Shown here in pieces: positions 1 through 9,041 of a stretch of DNA of 64,000 bases. A program made the position numbers and the translations under genes. Under the pieces are notes generated by a model, which made no database searches, was not told the origin of the DNA, and saw nothing but the letters and a program-made list of their open reading frames with translations. How positions within the stretch are numbered: position 1 is the first letter of the stretch; each line of letters begins with the position of its first letter. This stretch comes from Pseudoalteromonas piscicida (GTDB lineage Bacteria; Pseudomonadota; Gammaproteobacteria; Enterobacterales; Alteromonadaceae), in the NCBI RefSeq assembly GCF_002208135.1, contig NZ_CP021647.1, positions 1,124,839-1,188,838 on the forward strand, read 5' to 3'.

Positions 1-1
1 G

Positions 2-301
2 TCTTCGCAAGTGATGGCTTCCGTGCCAGATATTTTGCGCTCAAGAATTGGTGCGACACTTGGATTTATGGGTAAAGGGATTGAGCCTGTCAGCATGTCT
101 GCGGTCGGGATAAGTGTGGATCAAGTGGGCTTTTCAACCACATTACTGGCGTTAGGAGCTGTTGCATTAGTGGTTGCACCTTGCTTGTATTTATTGCCGC
201 ATTTTAAAACCTTTATGCGCTTGGAAGCCGAGCAAGCGAGTGACTTTTTAAAAACCAGCTATCCCGCATTGGATAAAGCCGTTAAAGCAGGAGGTATCTA
301 A
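2..301 (+). CDS. C-terminal end of an MFS-type transporter (5' truncated)
   Basis: The frame is open from the window edge to a TAA whose last base is the first base of the next gene's ATG. The visible 99 residues contain a loop motif (VPDILRSRIGATLGF) typical of the cytoplasmic loops of major facilitator permeases. A long hydrophobic helix (LLALGAVALVVAPCLYLL) and a short charged tail follow. Only the last one or two membrane segments are present, so substrate cannot be inferred. Translational overlap with the next gene places it in the same operon as the APH-like kinase and RND pump, consistent with an export role in a natural-product locus. The family call rests on these short motifs. Confidence 0.55.
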   Translation, partial: SSQVMASVPDILRSRIGATLGFMGKGIEPVSMSAVGISVDQVGFSTTLLALGAVALVVAPCLYLLPHFKTFMRLEAEQASDFLKTSYPALDKAVKAGGI

Positions 302-1386
302 TGTTATCAGCACGTCGTCAAACTCAGCTTAACCACCTCATTGCTGCTCAGTTTTCAAGTCATGAAGGAATGCAGTACCAAGAGCTCGGAAACGGGGACA
401 TTCACGTTGCTTATGAAGTGACATGGCCACAACAGCCCGCAATGGTGGTTAAGTTTAGAAAGCGGTTTCCATATGGCGAAGTAGAGAGCCATTCAGCGTC
501 GTTGATTGCCGGAGAATATCAAGGCACGCAATTGTTTTACCAAGCGCTTGCAGGCAGCGAATTGGCAGTCCCTCAGCGCTATCAAAGTGGCCAGTTAGAC
601 GGTCAATTTTGGGTCATAGAGTCAAAATTAGAACAGGCTGTGGCCTTTGCCGATTTTACTTCTGAACAAGCTCATCAGGCGGGTTGTACGTTGGCGCGAG
701 CTTTATTCAGCGCTTATAAAAAGCCTGCACCTTGTGACGGTATGGGCAAGTTACTTTTTACCACTGAAGACGGTTTACAGGGCCAAAATGAAACCTCAAA
801 GCAGCTTCAGTATCAATTTGAAAAGCAGCGTTTTATCAATCTTATCAGAGAAATAAGCGTAGAAGCACAAGCAGTGGCATTAATTGAAGCGCTAATGCTT
901 AGTTATGAACTGCAAGCGTTACATGAATGGCCACTGACACTGGTGAATGAAGATATCCATCCGGAAAATCTGGTGTTACAGCACAACGGGCAGCTTGCGG
1001 TGATGGACCCGCAAGTGTCTATCGACTCAGGGTTGCGGTTTTTAGCGCACTTTTGGCTTAATTGTGCATACTTTTGGCCGCTCCTTCTAGGCGACAATAT
1101 GACACAGCAGGATGAGCAAGCTTGGATTGCGAACTTAGCCCCATTAGGGGAAGGGTTTTTGCAAACCTGTATCACCCAGCGTGTACCAAAGGCTGCGTTT
1201 TATGCTGAGGCATTTTTACGTCAGTTGTATCTTTTATGGCGTCACCAAGAGTATGTCTCTGGTCGTTCGGAGCAAGGCTCTGACACCGTGCTTGGCTCAG
1301 TTCATGAGGCTACCGCTCGGATCCCTGCATTACTTAATCAATTACAAGCACTGTCGGTATTACTGCTGGAGGCACACCATGAATAA
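301..1386 (+). CDS. aminoglycoside phosphotransferase-like (APH/choline kinase fold) protein
   Basis: The 361-residue protein has a catalytic-loop motif NEDIHPENL (Asp218, with HPEN following) and a DFG-equivalent VMDP (Asp236), the pattern of the APH/choline-kinase superfamily. The usual HGD triplet is replaced by NED, so the base and metal-binding details may differ. No signal peptide or membrane segment is seen, so it should act in the cytoplasm by phosphorylating a small molecule. It overlaps the upstream transporter (TAATG) and the downstream RND adaptor by 8 bases, so it is translationally coupled to efflux genes. In a biosynthetic cluster this kind of kinase is often self-resistance or tailoring; that role is inference. 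Confidence 0.65.
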   Translation: MLSARRQTQLNHLIAAQFSSHEGMQYQELGNGDIHVAYEVTWPQQPAMVVKFRKRFPYGEVESHSASLIAGEYQGTQLFYQALAGSELAVPQRYQSGQLDGQFWVIESKLEQAVAFADFTSEQAHQAGCTLARALFSAYKKPAPCDGMGKLLFTTEDGLQGQNETSKQLQYQFEKQRFINLIREISVEAQAVALIEALMLSYELQALHEWPLTLVNEDIHPENLVLQHNGQLAVMDPQVSIDSGLRFLAHFWLNCAYFWPLLLGDNMTQQDEQAWIANLAPLGEGFLQTCITQRVPKAAFYAEAFLRQLYLLWRHQEYVSGRSEQGSDTVLGSVHEATARIPALLNQLQALSVLLLEAHHE

Positions 1387-2539
1387 GCTTAAAACGGTTG
1401 CCTTGTCAGGTGCAATTTTGGTTTTTGGTGTAGTCGCTTTCGTTGGACTAAGCGCCCAAGATGAGCCGGATGTCGTTGAACCACAGCAACAGCTGCCCGT
1501 CGTAAGTGCCATCACAGTGCAAGAAGTGGAAGCACCGATCACTCTAACGACTCGAGGTCGAGTTGAACCTTTGTATCACACTCAACTGGCGGCGGAGGTG
1601 AGTGGTCGGATCGAAGAAGTGGCTGCCGAGTTTAACAACGGCGACTTGGTCAGCAACCAAGGAGCGTTACTCAGTATTGAACAGCACAGTTATCATGCCG
1701 CACTGTTAAAAGCAAAAGCTGTACTGAGCCGCGCCCAGGCGGAGTACACCTTGATCGAAGCACAAGCCAAGGTCGCAGAGAAAGAATGGCGAGGCGTTAC
1801 AGATCAAACACCTTCCGATCTTGCGCTTTATAAGCCACAACTAGCAAGAGAGCTGGCAAATATTGAAGCTGCTAAGGCGGACTTGCTGATTGCTCAAAGA
1901 GACTTAAATAAAACGGTGATTAGAGCACCATTCAATGCTGTTGTTGCTACTCGCTCGGTGGGACTGGGTCAATACGTCGAACAAGGAGACGTGCTAGGGC
2001 AGTTGATGAGCACAGATATCGCACAGATTCGACTACCGCTAAGCGTTGCTCAGCTTAAGCGCGCACCATCGCTCATTGGAAAGCGAGTTGAACTTACTTC
2101 ATCGCTGAGTAAAAAACGCTATGGCGAAATTGTACGTATTGAAAACACCACGGGCGAACATGCGGTAAATCACGTGGTGGTACGTGTTATGGATCCGTTA
2201 GCCTTACATTCAGACCAAGGAGCGCTGCGATTTGGTGATTATGTAATAGCAAAGATTGAGCTTGAGCAGAGTGTCCGTCACACTGCGATCCCAGCACGAT
2301 TTTTACGTCAAGGCAGTGCTTGGGTTGTAGATGGCGAAGACCGTTTACACCAAAGGCAATTAACGGTTAAAAACTTCTATGAAGATCAGGCATTAATTTC
2401 AGCTGGGTTGGAAGCCGGTGATCGCTTGATAGTGACCCCACTGCAAAACCCAGTTGCTGGGATGCAAGTTGAAGTCAGACAAATCTCACCAGTTGATCAG
2501 TGGGTGCAGACGGCTACACCGAACAAGGAGATGCAGTGA
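1379..2539 (+). CDS. RND efflux periplasmic adaptor (membrane fusion protein)
   Basis: Start chosen at MNKLKTVALSG, which overlaps the kinase gene by 8 bases; the frame is open further upstream but that part lies inside the kinase gene. The 386-residue protein has an N-terminal membrane/signal segment (about residues 5-25), a lipoyl-type half motif (LAAEVSGRIEEV), an alpha-helical hairpin rich in Ala/Gln/Glu (about 95-170) and the second lipoyl half (VIRAPFNAVVATR...GQYVEQGDVLGQL), followed by beta-barrel and membrane-proximal domains. This is the HlyD/AcrA architecture. Its stop codon overlaps the ATG of the RND permease (TGATG), so the two form one pump. No outer-membrane channel gene is visible, so it may use a TolC-type channel encoded elsewhere. 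Confidence 0.85.
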   Translation: MNKLKTVALSGAILVFGVVAFVGLSAQDEPDVVEPQQQLPVVSAITVQEVEAPITLTTRGRVEPLYHTQLAAEVSGRIEEVAAEFNNGDLVSNQGALLSIEQHSYHAALLKAKAVLSRAQAEYTLIEAQAKVAEKEWRGVTDQTPSDLALYKPQLARELANIEAAKADLLIAQRDLNKTVIRAPFNAVVATRSVGLGQYVEQGDVLGQLMSTDIAQIRLPLSVAQLKRAPSLIGKRVELTSSLSKKRYGEIVRIENTTGEHAVNHVVVRVMDPLALHSDQGALRFGDYVIAKIELEQSVRHTAIPARFLRQGSAWVVDGEDRLHQRQLTVKNFYEDQALISAGLEAGDRLIVTPLQNPVAGMQVEVRQISPVDQWVQTATPNKEMQ

Positions 2540-5500
2540 TGCTTCGCAATGTGGTTGCTTGGTTTATTAAAAACCCTATCGCCGTCAATTTACTGATGTT
2601 GTTTTTATTGATTGGCGGCGCGTTATCGTTTTTGTCTATTAATAAGCAGTTATTGCCACTTGAGCCCAATCAGCAAATTGAGATCATCGTTGAGTATCCG
2701 GGAGCATCGGCAGCTGAAGTAAAAATTGGGGTGACCGAAAAAATAGAGAATGCACTGCAAGGGTTAGCTGAGGTGCGCCGTATGGTGGGGCTCAGCAACA
2801 AGGAGTTAGCCCGAGTTCGTTTGACCTTAAGTGACGACAGTGATGCGCAACAATTGTTAGCCCGTGTGAAGCGTGAAATTGACGCATTATCGACGCTCCC
2901 CATCGGCATTGAACGTCCTGTGATTGAATATTTACCGCCACGCCATACTGTGATGTTTTTAGCCTTGTACGGCAGTGCAGATCAAAAAAACCTCAAAATG
3001 GCGGCTGCAAAGCTACAACGGGAACTCTCGCTGTTACCTGAGGTGCAATACGTTGACCATGATAGCGGTCGCGATTTTGAGGTCAGTATTGAAGTAGATC
3101 CTGATGCACTAAGGCGTTATGGCTTAACCATGACGCAACTGAGCGAACGGATCAATGCTTACTCAATAAACCAAACGGGTGGTTTTATCCGCAATGAACA
3201 AGGTGAAATCACCGTGCGAATGGAGAATCAGGCATACCGCTCTGGTGAATTTGCGACGATCCCAGTGCTCACTTTACCCAGCGGTGCCACGATCCTGCTT
3301 GGAGAAGTAGCCACTGTAAACGACACCTTGGCGGATGGTGCTTTTTTTGCCAGCTTTGATGGTAAACCTGCTCGTATTTTTCAAATTAGTGCAGCACCGG
3401 AGCAGGATATCGCGGTCGTATCAGAGGCGGTCAAACGCTATCTAGCAACGCATTCAGCGTCATTAGAAGCTGGCTTAACAGCGACTGCTTGGCTCGACTT
3501 TAATTACTATGTTGAAGGTCGCTTGGACATGATGATGGAAAACCTGCTTGCAGGTGCCTTGTTAGTTTTTGTGGTCCTGAGTTTATTTTTACGTCCTCGT
3601 ATTGCCATGTGGGTAATGGCTGGGATCCCTATTAGCTATCTTGGCACTATGATGCTGCTGCCCATGGAAAGTGTATCGGTAACGCTTAATTTAATGAGCA
3701 TGTTTGGCTTTATTTTGGTGTTGGGGATCGTAGTAGACGACGCCATCGTGGTGTCTGAAAGTGTCTATCACGAATGTGAGAGCGCAGGCTATCAACAAGC
3801 CAGCGTAATAAAAGGAGTTGAAAAAGTGTCGGTCGCGACGGTATTTGGCGTACTCACTACAGTCACTGCATTTTTACCGCTGTTGTTTGTGGAAGGGGAA
3901 TCAAGAGAGCTATTTCGCAGTATTGGGTTTGTTGTGGTGTTCGCGATGTTGTTTTCAATCATCGAATCTAAATTGATATTACCAGCCCACCTTGCTGCGA
4001 TTGGTCCAAAGAAGCGGGTGACCCCTGTGCTAGATAAATTACGCCACACCATTGCGCTTGGTATGCAGTCTTTTATTCGCGGCGTATACGAACCTGTTTT
4101 AAGAACTTTGCTACCAAAACGTTGGCCTGTGGTCAGTGCGTTTTTTGCGTTATTTATGGTTGCAATGGGTATGCTCTCAGGAGGTCATGTTAAGTGGATT
4201 GGAGATGCCCGCGTTCCGCATGATTTTCCCTCGATTCAACTTCGGATGGAAAGTACAGCCTCCGAAACGATGACGGTAGAGGCGATACGAGCTTTTGAAC
4301 AAACCGTGTTAGATGTTGATAAGTCACTGGCTTCGCAATATGGCCAGGGTATGGTTGCCCATACTGCGGTGATCCTTGATGGTCCGCAAAATGCGGAGCT
4401 ATACGTTAAGTTAGTAGATGATGAGGCGAGAAAATTAGATACTTTTGCGTTGGCTAAGCTGTGGAGACAAGCGCTTCCTAATATGCCGGGATTAAAAGAG
4501 TATCGGATCCAAGAAACACTAGATGGTGACCCTGAATCGCGAGACATTCAGATCAATGTAGTAGGTGAAGCCCCATTGCAAGTCGATGCTGCCGCTAAGC
4601 AACTAGAGCAAAAGCTAAACGCCTTATCTGCGGTTTATGATGTGACAAACAGTCAAAGTAATATGGATGTTGAAGTACGGTTAGCATTAAACGAAATGGG
4701 ACAGAACTTAGGTCTCACACCAGATATGCTGATGTCTCAGGTTACTACTGCAATCTATGGTATTGAGGTACAGCGAGTGCTAAGAGATAGCTTTGAAGTC
4801 AAGGTGATGCTCAAGTATCCACAAGACTATAGAGCTCAATTACATCAGCTCGATAATATATATATTCACTTAGAAGACGGCACTGAATTGTTGTTTACAG
4901 ATGTTGCCGACTATCAATTGATCCATGCTCCAACCGAAATTCGCTCTGATAACGGTAGACAAAATGTCGTCTTAATGGCGTCAGTGGATCCTCTGCGAGC
5001 GGATCCAGATGACATCTCAGAGCTGTTAGAAGAGAGCATTCTCGTTGAGCTGTCAGCTGAATTTCCTGAACTGACATTTAATCTAAACGGTGAGCTAAAA
5101 GAGCAGCAAGGCAGAATGTCTCGTCAAGCGGTGTTATTCCTATTATCGCTTTTTGGCATTTACGCATTATTGGCTATTCCATTGCGCTCTTACAAAAAAC
5201 CCTTACTGATTTTGAGCGTCCTGCCATTTTGCTTTGTTGGTGCGGTATTTGGGCATTGGATCATGGGGCTAGGTATGAGCGTAATGTCGCTATTTGGGGT
5301 GATTGCAGCACTCGGTGTCGCGGTCAATGATGCCTTGATCTTGTTGGTGGCCCATTCAAAACCGGGTAGTCGCATAGTGCAAGTGGCTAGCCAGCGTTTT
5401 ATGGCAATTACCTTAACGTCGCTGACGACATTTATCGGCCTGTTGCCGTTGATGTTTGAGACAGATTTACAAGCGCACATGGTGATCCCAATGGCGGTGT

Positions 5501-5625
5501 CTTTGGCATTTGGGGTTATAGCCAGTTCTTTCGCAACATTATTTATGTTGCCTGTACTACTAAAAAGCGCGGCAGTGAAACACAATAAATCGACTACCGC
5601 TGCTGCAAATTTTGACTTGGGTTAA
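2539..5625 (+). CDS. RND family efflux permease (AcrB-type inner-membrane pump)
   Basis: Start set at MLRNVVAWF, whose ATG overlaps the adaptor's stop. The 1028-residue length and internal two-fold repeat (TM1 followed by a large periplasmic loop, TM2-6, TM7 with a second loop, TM8-12) are standard for RND pumps. TM4 contains GIVVDDAIVVSES, including the paired aspartates of the proton relay. The porter domain shows PGASAAEVKIGVTEKIE, the common RND opening motif. It uses the proton-motive force to expel a hydrophobic or amphipathic molecule. Sequence features suggest the HAE-1/uncharacterised efflux branch rather than heavy-metal CusA. With the upstream adaptor and the APH-like kinase it probably handles a locally made product. 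Confidence 0.9.
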   Translation: MLRNVVAWFIKNPIAVNLLMLFLLIGGALSFLSINKQLLPLEPNQQIEIIVEYPGASAAEVKIGVTEKIENALQGLAEVRRMVGLSNKELARVRLTLSDDSDAQQLLARVKREIDALSTLPIGIERPVIEYLPPRHTVMFLALYGSADQKNLKMAAAKLQRELSLLPEVQYVDHDSGRDFEVSIEVDPDALRRYGLTMTQLSERINAYSINQTGGFIRNEQGEITVRMENQAYRSGEFATIPVLTLPSGATILLGEVATVNDTLADGAFFASFDGKPARIFQISAAPEQDIAVVSEAVKRYLATHSASLEAGLTATAWLDFNYYVEGRLDMMMENLLAGALLVFVVLSLFLRPRIAMWVMAGIPISYLGTMMLLPMESVSVTLNLMSMFGFILVLGIVVDDAIVVSESVYHECESAGYQQASVIKGVEKVSVATVFGVLTTVTAFLPLLFVEGESRELFRSIGFVVVFAMLFSIIESKLILPAHLAAIGPKKRVTPVLDKLRHTIALGMQSFIRGVYEPVLRTLLPKRWPVVSAFFALFMVAMGMLSGGHVKWIGDARVPHDFPSIQLRMESTASETMTVEAIRAFEQTVLDVDKSLASQYGQGMVAHTAVILDGPQNAELYVKLVDDEARKLDTFALAKLWRQALPNMPGLKEYRIQETLDGDPESRDIQINVVGEAPLQVDAAAKQLEQKLNALSAVYDVTNSQSNMDVEVRLALNEMGQNLGLTPDMLMSQVTTAIYGIEVQRVLRDSFEVKVMLKYPQDYRAQLHQLDNIYIHLEDGTELLFTDVADYQLIHAPTEIRSDNGRQNVVLMASVDPLRADPDDISELLEESILVELSAEFPELTFNLNGELKEQQGRMSRQAVLFLLSLFGIYALLAIPLRSYKKPLLILSVLPFCFVGAVFGHWIMGLGMSVMSLFGVIAALGVAVNDALILLVAHSKPGSRIVQVASQRFMAITLTSLTTFIGLLPLMFETDLQAHMVIPMAVSLAFGVIASSFATLFMLPVLLKSAAVKHNKSTTAAANFDLG

Positions 5626-5637
5626 TAAGGAAAATTC

Positions 5638-6507
5638 ATGGATAAGTATAAAGTTGACATTGTAGACTCGCTGACAGCTTCTGAGTTTAAGCGCAATTAT
5701 TTAAAGCCAGACCGACCTGTACTCATTAAGGGAGCTATCAAACATTGGCAAGCGACCCAAGGGTGGGGAACCAGCTACTTCAAACAGCATTTTCCAGACC
5801 AGCAAGTGCCGGTAAAACGGTTTGAAAAAGGCAATATTATTAAAGAGGTGATGCCGCTTGGGGATTATTGTGATCAATTAGATGCCTATGAGCGTGGAGA
5901 AGGGGAGTTTCCGGCCTATTGTCATGATATTCCTATATTTCATGCCTTGCCTGAACTGAAGCAGGAAATAAATGAATTTCCTAGTAATTTTATGCCAATT
6001 GCATATAGTAATTGGTGGAAATACTGCCAGTTTTTTCTTGGCCCCTCGCAAAGTGTCACACCGCTACATTTTGACTGCTTATTGACGCATAATTTGTTCT
6101 TCCAAATAAAGGGGACTAAACGCTTTACGCTACTGCCATATGAAGATAGTCGTCATTGTGGTAGATATGGATGGCGTTGGTTCAAGCTTGATCCCGAGCA
6201 ACCTGATCTGCAGCAATATGCTCAGTACGATAAGGACAAAGCGGTAGTCGTCGACGTTGAAGCCGGTGATATTTTGTTTATGCCAAGTGGTACTTTGCAT
6301 CATGTTCGCTCTATGGATACCTGTGTGTCGTTTAATATTGATTTTCATAATCAACATAGCGCGTGGCGTGGTGTTAAAGCGCTATACGAAGGCATACCGG
6401 TAACTAACTTTTATTACAACTTTTTATGTTTATTGAGGTTGATGAAGCTGTTACCTGAGCGGGTGTTTTTCCGACTGTACAAAGGCTACCTCAATTATGT
6501 CTCTTAG
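5638..6507 (+). CDS. cupin-8 / JmjC-type Fe(II)-2-oxoglutarate oxygenase
   Basis: The 289-residue protein follows the RND pump by 12 bases after an AAGGAAA ribosome site, so it is the last gene of this operon. It contains TPLHFD (His144, Asp146) and a distal LHH (His221/222) followed by VSFNIDF, the HxD...H iron facial triad of the cupin-8/JmjC fold. KRFTLLPYED and GDILFMPSGTLHHV are classic for the family (asparaginyl hydroxylase FIH-like, tRNA hydroxylases, and hydroxylases of nonribosomal peptide residues). Substrate is unknown. Its place next to efflux and resistance-type genes suggests tailoring of a peptide natural product, which is inference. Confidence 0.75.
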   Translation: MDKYKVDIVDSLTASEFKRNYLKPDRPVLIKGAIKHWQATQGWGTSYFKQHFPDQQVPVKRFEKGNIIKEVMPLGDYCDQLDAYERGEGEFPAYCHDIPIFHALPELKQEINEFPSNFMPIAYSNWWKYCQFFLGPSQSVTPLHFDCLLTHNLFFQIKGTKRFTLLPYEDSRHCGRYGWRWFKLDPEQPDLQQYAQYDKDKAVVVDVEAGDILFMPSGTLHHVRSMDTCVSFNIDFHNQHSAWRGVKALYEGIPVTNFYYNFLCLLRLMKLLPERVFFRLYKGYLNYVS

Positions 6508-6554
6508 GTAGTCAAGAGGTAATGCCAATCTACCTATGAGTAGAATTGGTATCA

Positions 6555-6592
6555 GCGCCACTTAAACTGTTTTTATCCTCAGTAAGTGGCGC
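6555..6592. terminator. 10-bp inverted repeat after the efflux operon
   Basis: GCGCCACTTA at 6555-6564 pairs perfectly with TAAGTGGCGC at 6583-6592, across an 18-base loop containing a T run. No long T tract follows, so it may be a weak terminator or a processing hairpin in the gap between the oxygenase and the CPBP gene. Confidence 0.4.
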
Positions 6593-6620
6593 AAATGGTT
6601 AATTTTAAAGGAGTAAGAGC

Positions 6621-7559
6621 ATGAAGTTTTCAACCATTGGTGGGGTCATTGCGTTATGGCTATTTTCTTATACAGCAAATGCAGAAGTCACTGACGACAA
6701 CCCTTATGATTTTGATTTTAAGCCGAGCATATTAAGTGATAGCCCTAACTTAGGGGCGCTATCAGGATTTGTGCTTCCGGGAGTGATCCAAGGTTTGGAT
6801 GGGCAGTACGAAAAGGCGGCATGGTATGCCACATCAACGTTGGTCGGGTTTGCGGGGTATGGTCATTACTCTGATCAAGATGACTATATTGACGATGATG
6901 CAAGAGATAACGATGTATTAGAAATTGAGTATCTAAATGCCACCACGCTAAAAGCCGATTTTGCCGCAAATGTAGCATTAAATAGCATGTTTATGTCATC
7001 TTATGATGCATATCAAAGTAGAGCCAAATACCGTCAATTTGACAATGGGGTCACTGTGTCACAGACGCCGGTATCACAGTTATGGAAAGCTCCATTTAAG
7101 TGGGAAAATTTATCAAAACCAAGTACCTATATTCCACTGTTATTGGTTGCGGCTTATGTTTCTTCACGCGATAACGTCTATGCCATAGAAAGAGACGATA
7201 GCGTTAGCTTGTTTGAAGCACACAGTGCAAACCTGGCTGGGAATATGTTTACCGCGGTGGGCGAAGAAGCCTTTTTCCGTGGTTATCTCAACACCGAATT
7301 GAACCACCAGCTAGGGCAGCGATCTGGCCTCGTTGTGTCATCCCTTTTGTTTGGCGCTTTGCATAGTGGCAGTGGTAATCAAGCAAGTTTTGGGGCTGCG
7401 ACGGCGATCGGTGGTTATTTGGGGTGGCTACATCAACGTAATAACTATGACCTTGAACAATCCGTTGCCGTTCATTATTGGATAAACGTTATTGCTGGGA
7501 TAGCAGAGCTGGAACATGGTGGTAGTGTGCCGTTGTTACAAGTAAATATGCAATTCTAG
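6621..7559 (+). CDS. CPBP-family (Rce1-like) intramembrane glutamic protease, secreted/outer type
   Basis: The 312-residue protein begins with a signal peptide (MKFSTIGGVIALWLFSYTANA). It has the CPBP motif 1, EEAFFRG (Glu215, Glu216, Arg220), then the FxxxH-like motif LLFGALHSGS and a third conserved segment near AVHYWINVIAG. The N-terminal half resembles proteins annotated as CPBP with a DUF-like leader and several hydrophobic segments. Family members cleave membrane proteins or mature and protect against peptides and bacteriocins. A GGAG site precedes ATG. Lying beside efflux and NRPS-related genes, it could process or give immunity to a peptide, but it might be unrelated. A strong terminator follows it. 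Confidence 0.7.
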   Translation: MKFSTIGGVIALWLFSYTANAEVTDDNPYDFDFKPSILSDSPNLGALSGFVLPGVIQGLDGQYEKAAWYATSTLVGFAGYGHYSDQDDYIDDDARDNDVLEIEYLNATTLKADFAANVALNSMFMSSYDAYQSRAKYRQFDNGVTVSQTPVSQLWKAPFKWENLSKPSTYIPLLLVAAYVSSRDNVYAIERDDSVSLFEAHSANLAGNMFTAVGEEAFFRGYLNTELNHQLGQRSGLVVSSLLFGALHSGSGNQASFGAATAIGGYLGWLHQRNNYDLEQSVAVHYWINVIAGIAELEHGGSVPLLQVNMQF

Positions 7560-7572
7560 GAGCGAAATTAAA

Positions 7573-7614
7573 AAAAGCAAAAAGCAAAATGATGATATTC
7601 TGCTTTTTGCTTTT
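7573..7614. terminator. bidirectional rho-independent terminator
   Basis: AAAAGCAAAAAGCA (7573-7586) is perfectly complementary to TGCTTTTTGCTTTT (7601-7614) with a 14-base loop. It lies between convergent genes (CPBP protease and the MbtH-like gene) and supplies T-rich tails in both directions. Confidence 0.75.
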
Positions 7615-7695
7615 GTAGTTAACCTGCCAAAATGAGGTTGTATAGTTAAGTTAGTTATTGTCGATAGTAACTTATTTTTCTTGAGTTATTTGCTA

Positions 7696-7896
7696 TTAAC
7701 TATTTGCCATTGCCTGTCTTAGGCTCTCTGGACGCATATCTTTCCAATGCTCGTTAATATATGCATTACACTCTTCTAAGCTGCCTTGAATATCAATTTG
7801 GCTCCACCCCTGAGGTATCGCTTTAGCTGCGGACCAAACTGAATATTGCTTTTCAGCATTAATGAGTACCGTATACGTTTCAACTGTGTTTAGCAT
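7696..7896 (-). CDS. MbtH-like protein
   Basis: The 66-residue protein carries the MbtH family signature: QYSVWSAAKAIPQGW near the start and the C-terminal WKDMRPESLR. Length matches the family (60-75 residues). A strong AAGGAGG site precedes the ATG. MbtH-like proteins bind the adenylation domains of nonribosomal peptide synthetases and are needed for their folding or activity. No synthetase is present in this window, so it either serves one just outside the left edge or works in trans. It is 23 bases downstream of the small winged-helix regulator and probably co-transcribed with it. Confidence 0.85.
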   Translation of the reverse strand: MLNTVETYTVLINAEKQYSVWSAAKAIPQGWSQIDIQGSLEECNAYINEHWKDMRPESLRQAMANS

Positions 7897-7919
7897 AGTG
7901 CCTCCTTATCTATTGCTCG

Positions 7920-8294
7920 TTAATGGGCGGTTAGTTCTAAATAATGATTTTTTATCATGCAGTGCCCTACAAATTTATATCCACGTTTTGGGATTGTTTT
8001 TATAAATTTTGGATTACGCATGTCATCAGCTAACGCTTTTCGTGCTAAACACACACAGCGGTTTACGACTTTCATCGATTTAAATTTACTTCCCCAAACT
8101 TTGACCAACAACTCTTCGACTGATACTGCGCGCTCTGAATGCTCTATTAGATAAAGCAAAGCTTTGGATGCTAAAGGTTCAAGTTTAACTACTTCTTGGT
8201 TTTCAGAGAGAATATAATCCTCACCATGATAAAAAATGAATCCTTTATTTAACTCCATCGCGTTGTCAGACGAATTTGCGGCTACCGTATTCAT
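7920..8294 (-). CDS. stand-alone OmpR/ToxR-type winged-helix DNA-binding protein
   Basis: The 124-residue protein is nearly all a trans_reg_C winged helix. EPLASKALLYLIEHSERAVSVEELL matches the first helices, VVNRCVCLARKALADD the recognition region, and FIKTIPKRGYKFVG the wing. It lacks the receiver domain of response regulators and the membrane segment of ToxR/CadC proteins, and about 20 extra residues precede the domain. AAGGAG precedes the ATG. It presumably regulates its own operon with the MbtH-like gene and perhaps a natural-product cluster. How it senses a signal is not visible. The intact ends argue for a genuine minimal regulator rather than a truncated ToxR. Confidence 0.75.
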   Translation of the reverse strand: MNTVAANSSDNAMELNKGFIFYHGEDYILSENQEVVKLEPLASKALLYLIEHSERAVSVEELLVKVWGSKFKSMKVVNRCVCLARKALADDMRNPKFIKTIPKRGYKFVGHCMIKNHYLELTAH

Positions 8295-9041
8295 CTGTTA
8301 ACTCCTTCTTTGAAAACGACTTCCAGCATCTACTTTATTGATGGAAACATATCTAGGATCATACCTTTTTATAGTTTGTATCGCTTTATTATGTAAACAA
8401 ATTGTATTGCTTATTCTATCTGATAAGTGAGCTAACAATGGTCGATCAAGAACACGAACCGCTCGATAAAGTAGATTGTCATAATACTGTTGTATTAAAA
8501 TTAATACAACATATATGCGATGAAATGAAATAATACATCAATCTTATTTTTACATTTTTGGGTGTAAGTTAATTTTTTTAATATAGTGATTTCAAATGTA
8601 CAGGTAATGTAATGCTTGCGATATGGATAGTTATGCGTGAATCTTATCTAGTTCCTCTTAAAAGCAACTTAATTTATTGAATTACTTGAAGATCTAAACG
8701 ATCTTACTCCCCTTTAATTGCAGCTTTTTTGAATAATACAACCAAAACTAACCACGTAACACCACAAAAGCACCTGTTTCAAATCGAGCTTATTGATATC
8801 GTTTCACCGCGTCATGATCTCGCGGATCTAGAATATCTTAAACAAATCCGCAAACTGTCTAACGAAAACACAGTGGCCATAAGGTGCGAAAGCCCATATT
8901 GGTAGTACTTTTGTGGCATGCAATTTTTCACCCACGAACTGCCTTGCTGTCACGGTGGGATCGCACTTTGTAAAAAGGCTTTAACACCCAGCTCTTTTCT
9001 GATCTAATAACGCTCACATTATCACTGTCTTATTGCTGATT
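8295..9041. other. 747-bp AT-rich gap with no convincing gene
   Basis: The left part is the promoter region of the winged-helix/MbtH operon. Around 8735-8906 a short forward frame is open and ends in TGG TAG at 8904-8906, but it lacks a proper start and ribosome site and may be a gene remnant. The right end runs into the decayed ISAs1 transposase; the left terminal repeat of that element could not be identified by eye. Confidence 0.4.

Noticed and set aside
1181..1378. Longer N-terminus for the RND adaptor
   Set aside because: It lies wholly within the kinase gene; the internal start at 1379 gives a normal adaptor.
8735..8906. Short forward open frame upstream of the IS remnant
   Set aside because: No plausible start or ribosome site and no recognisable family; possibly a gene scrap, not supported as a gene.
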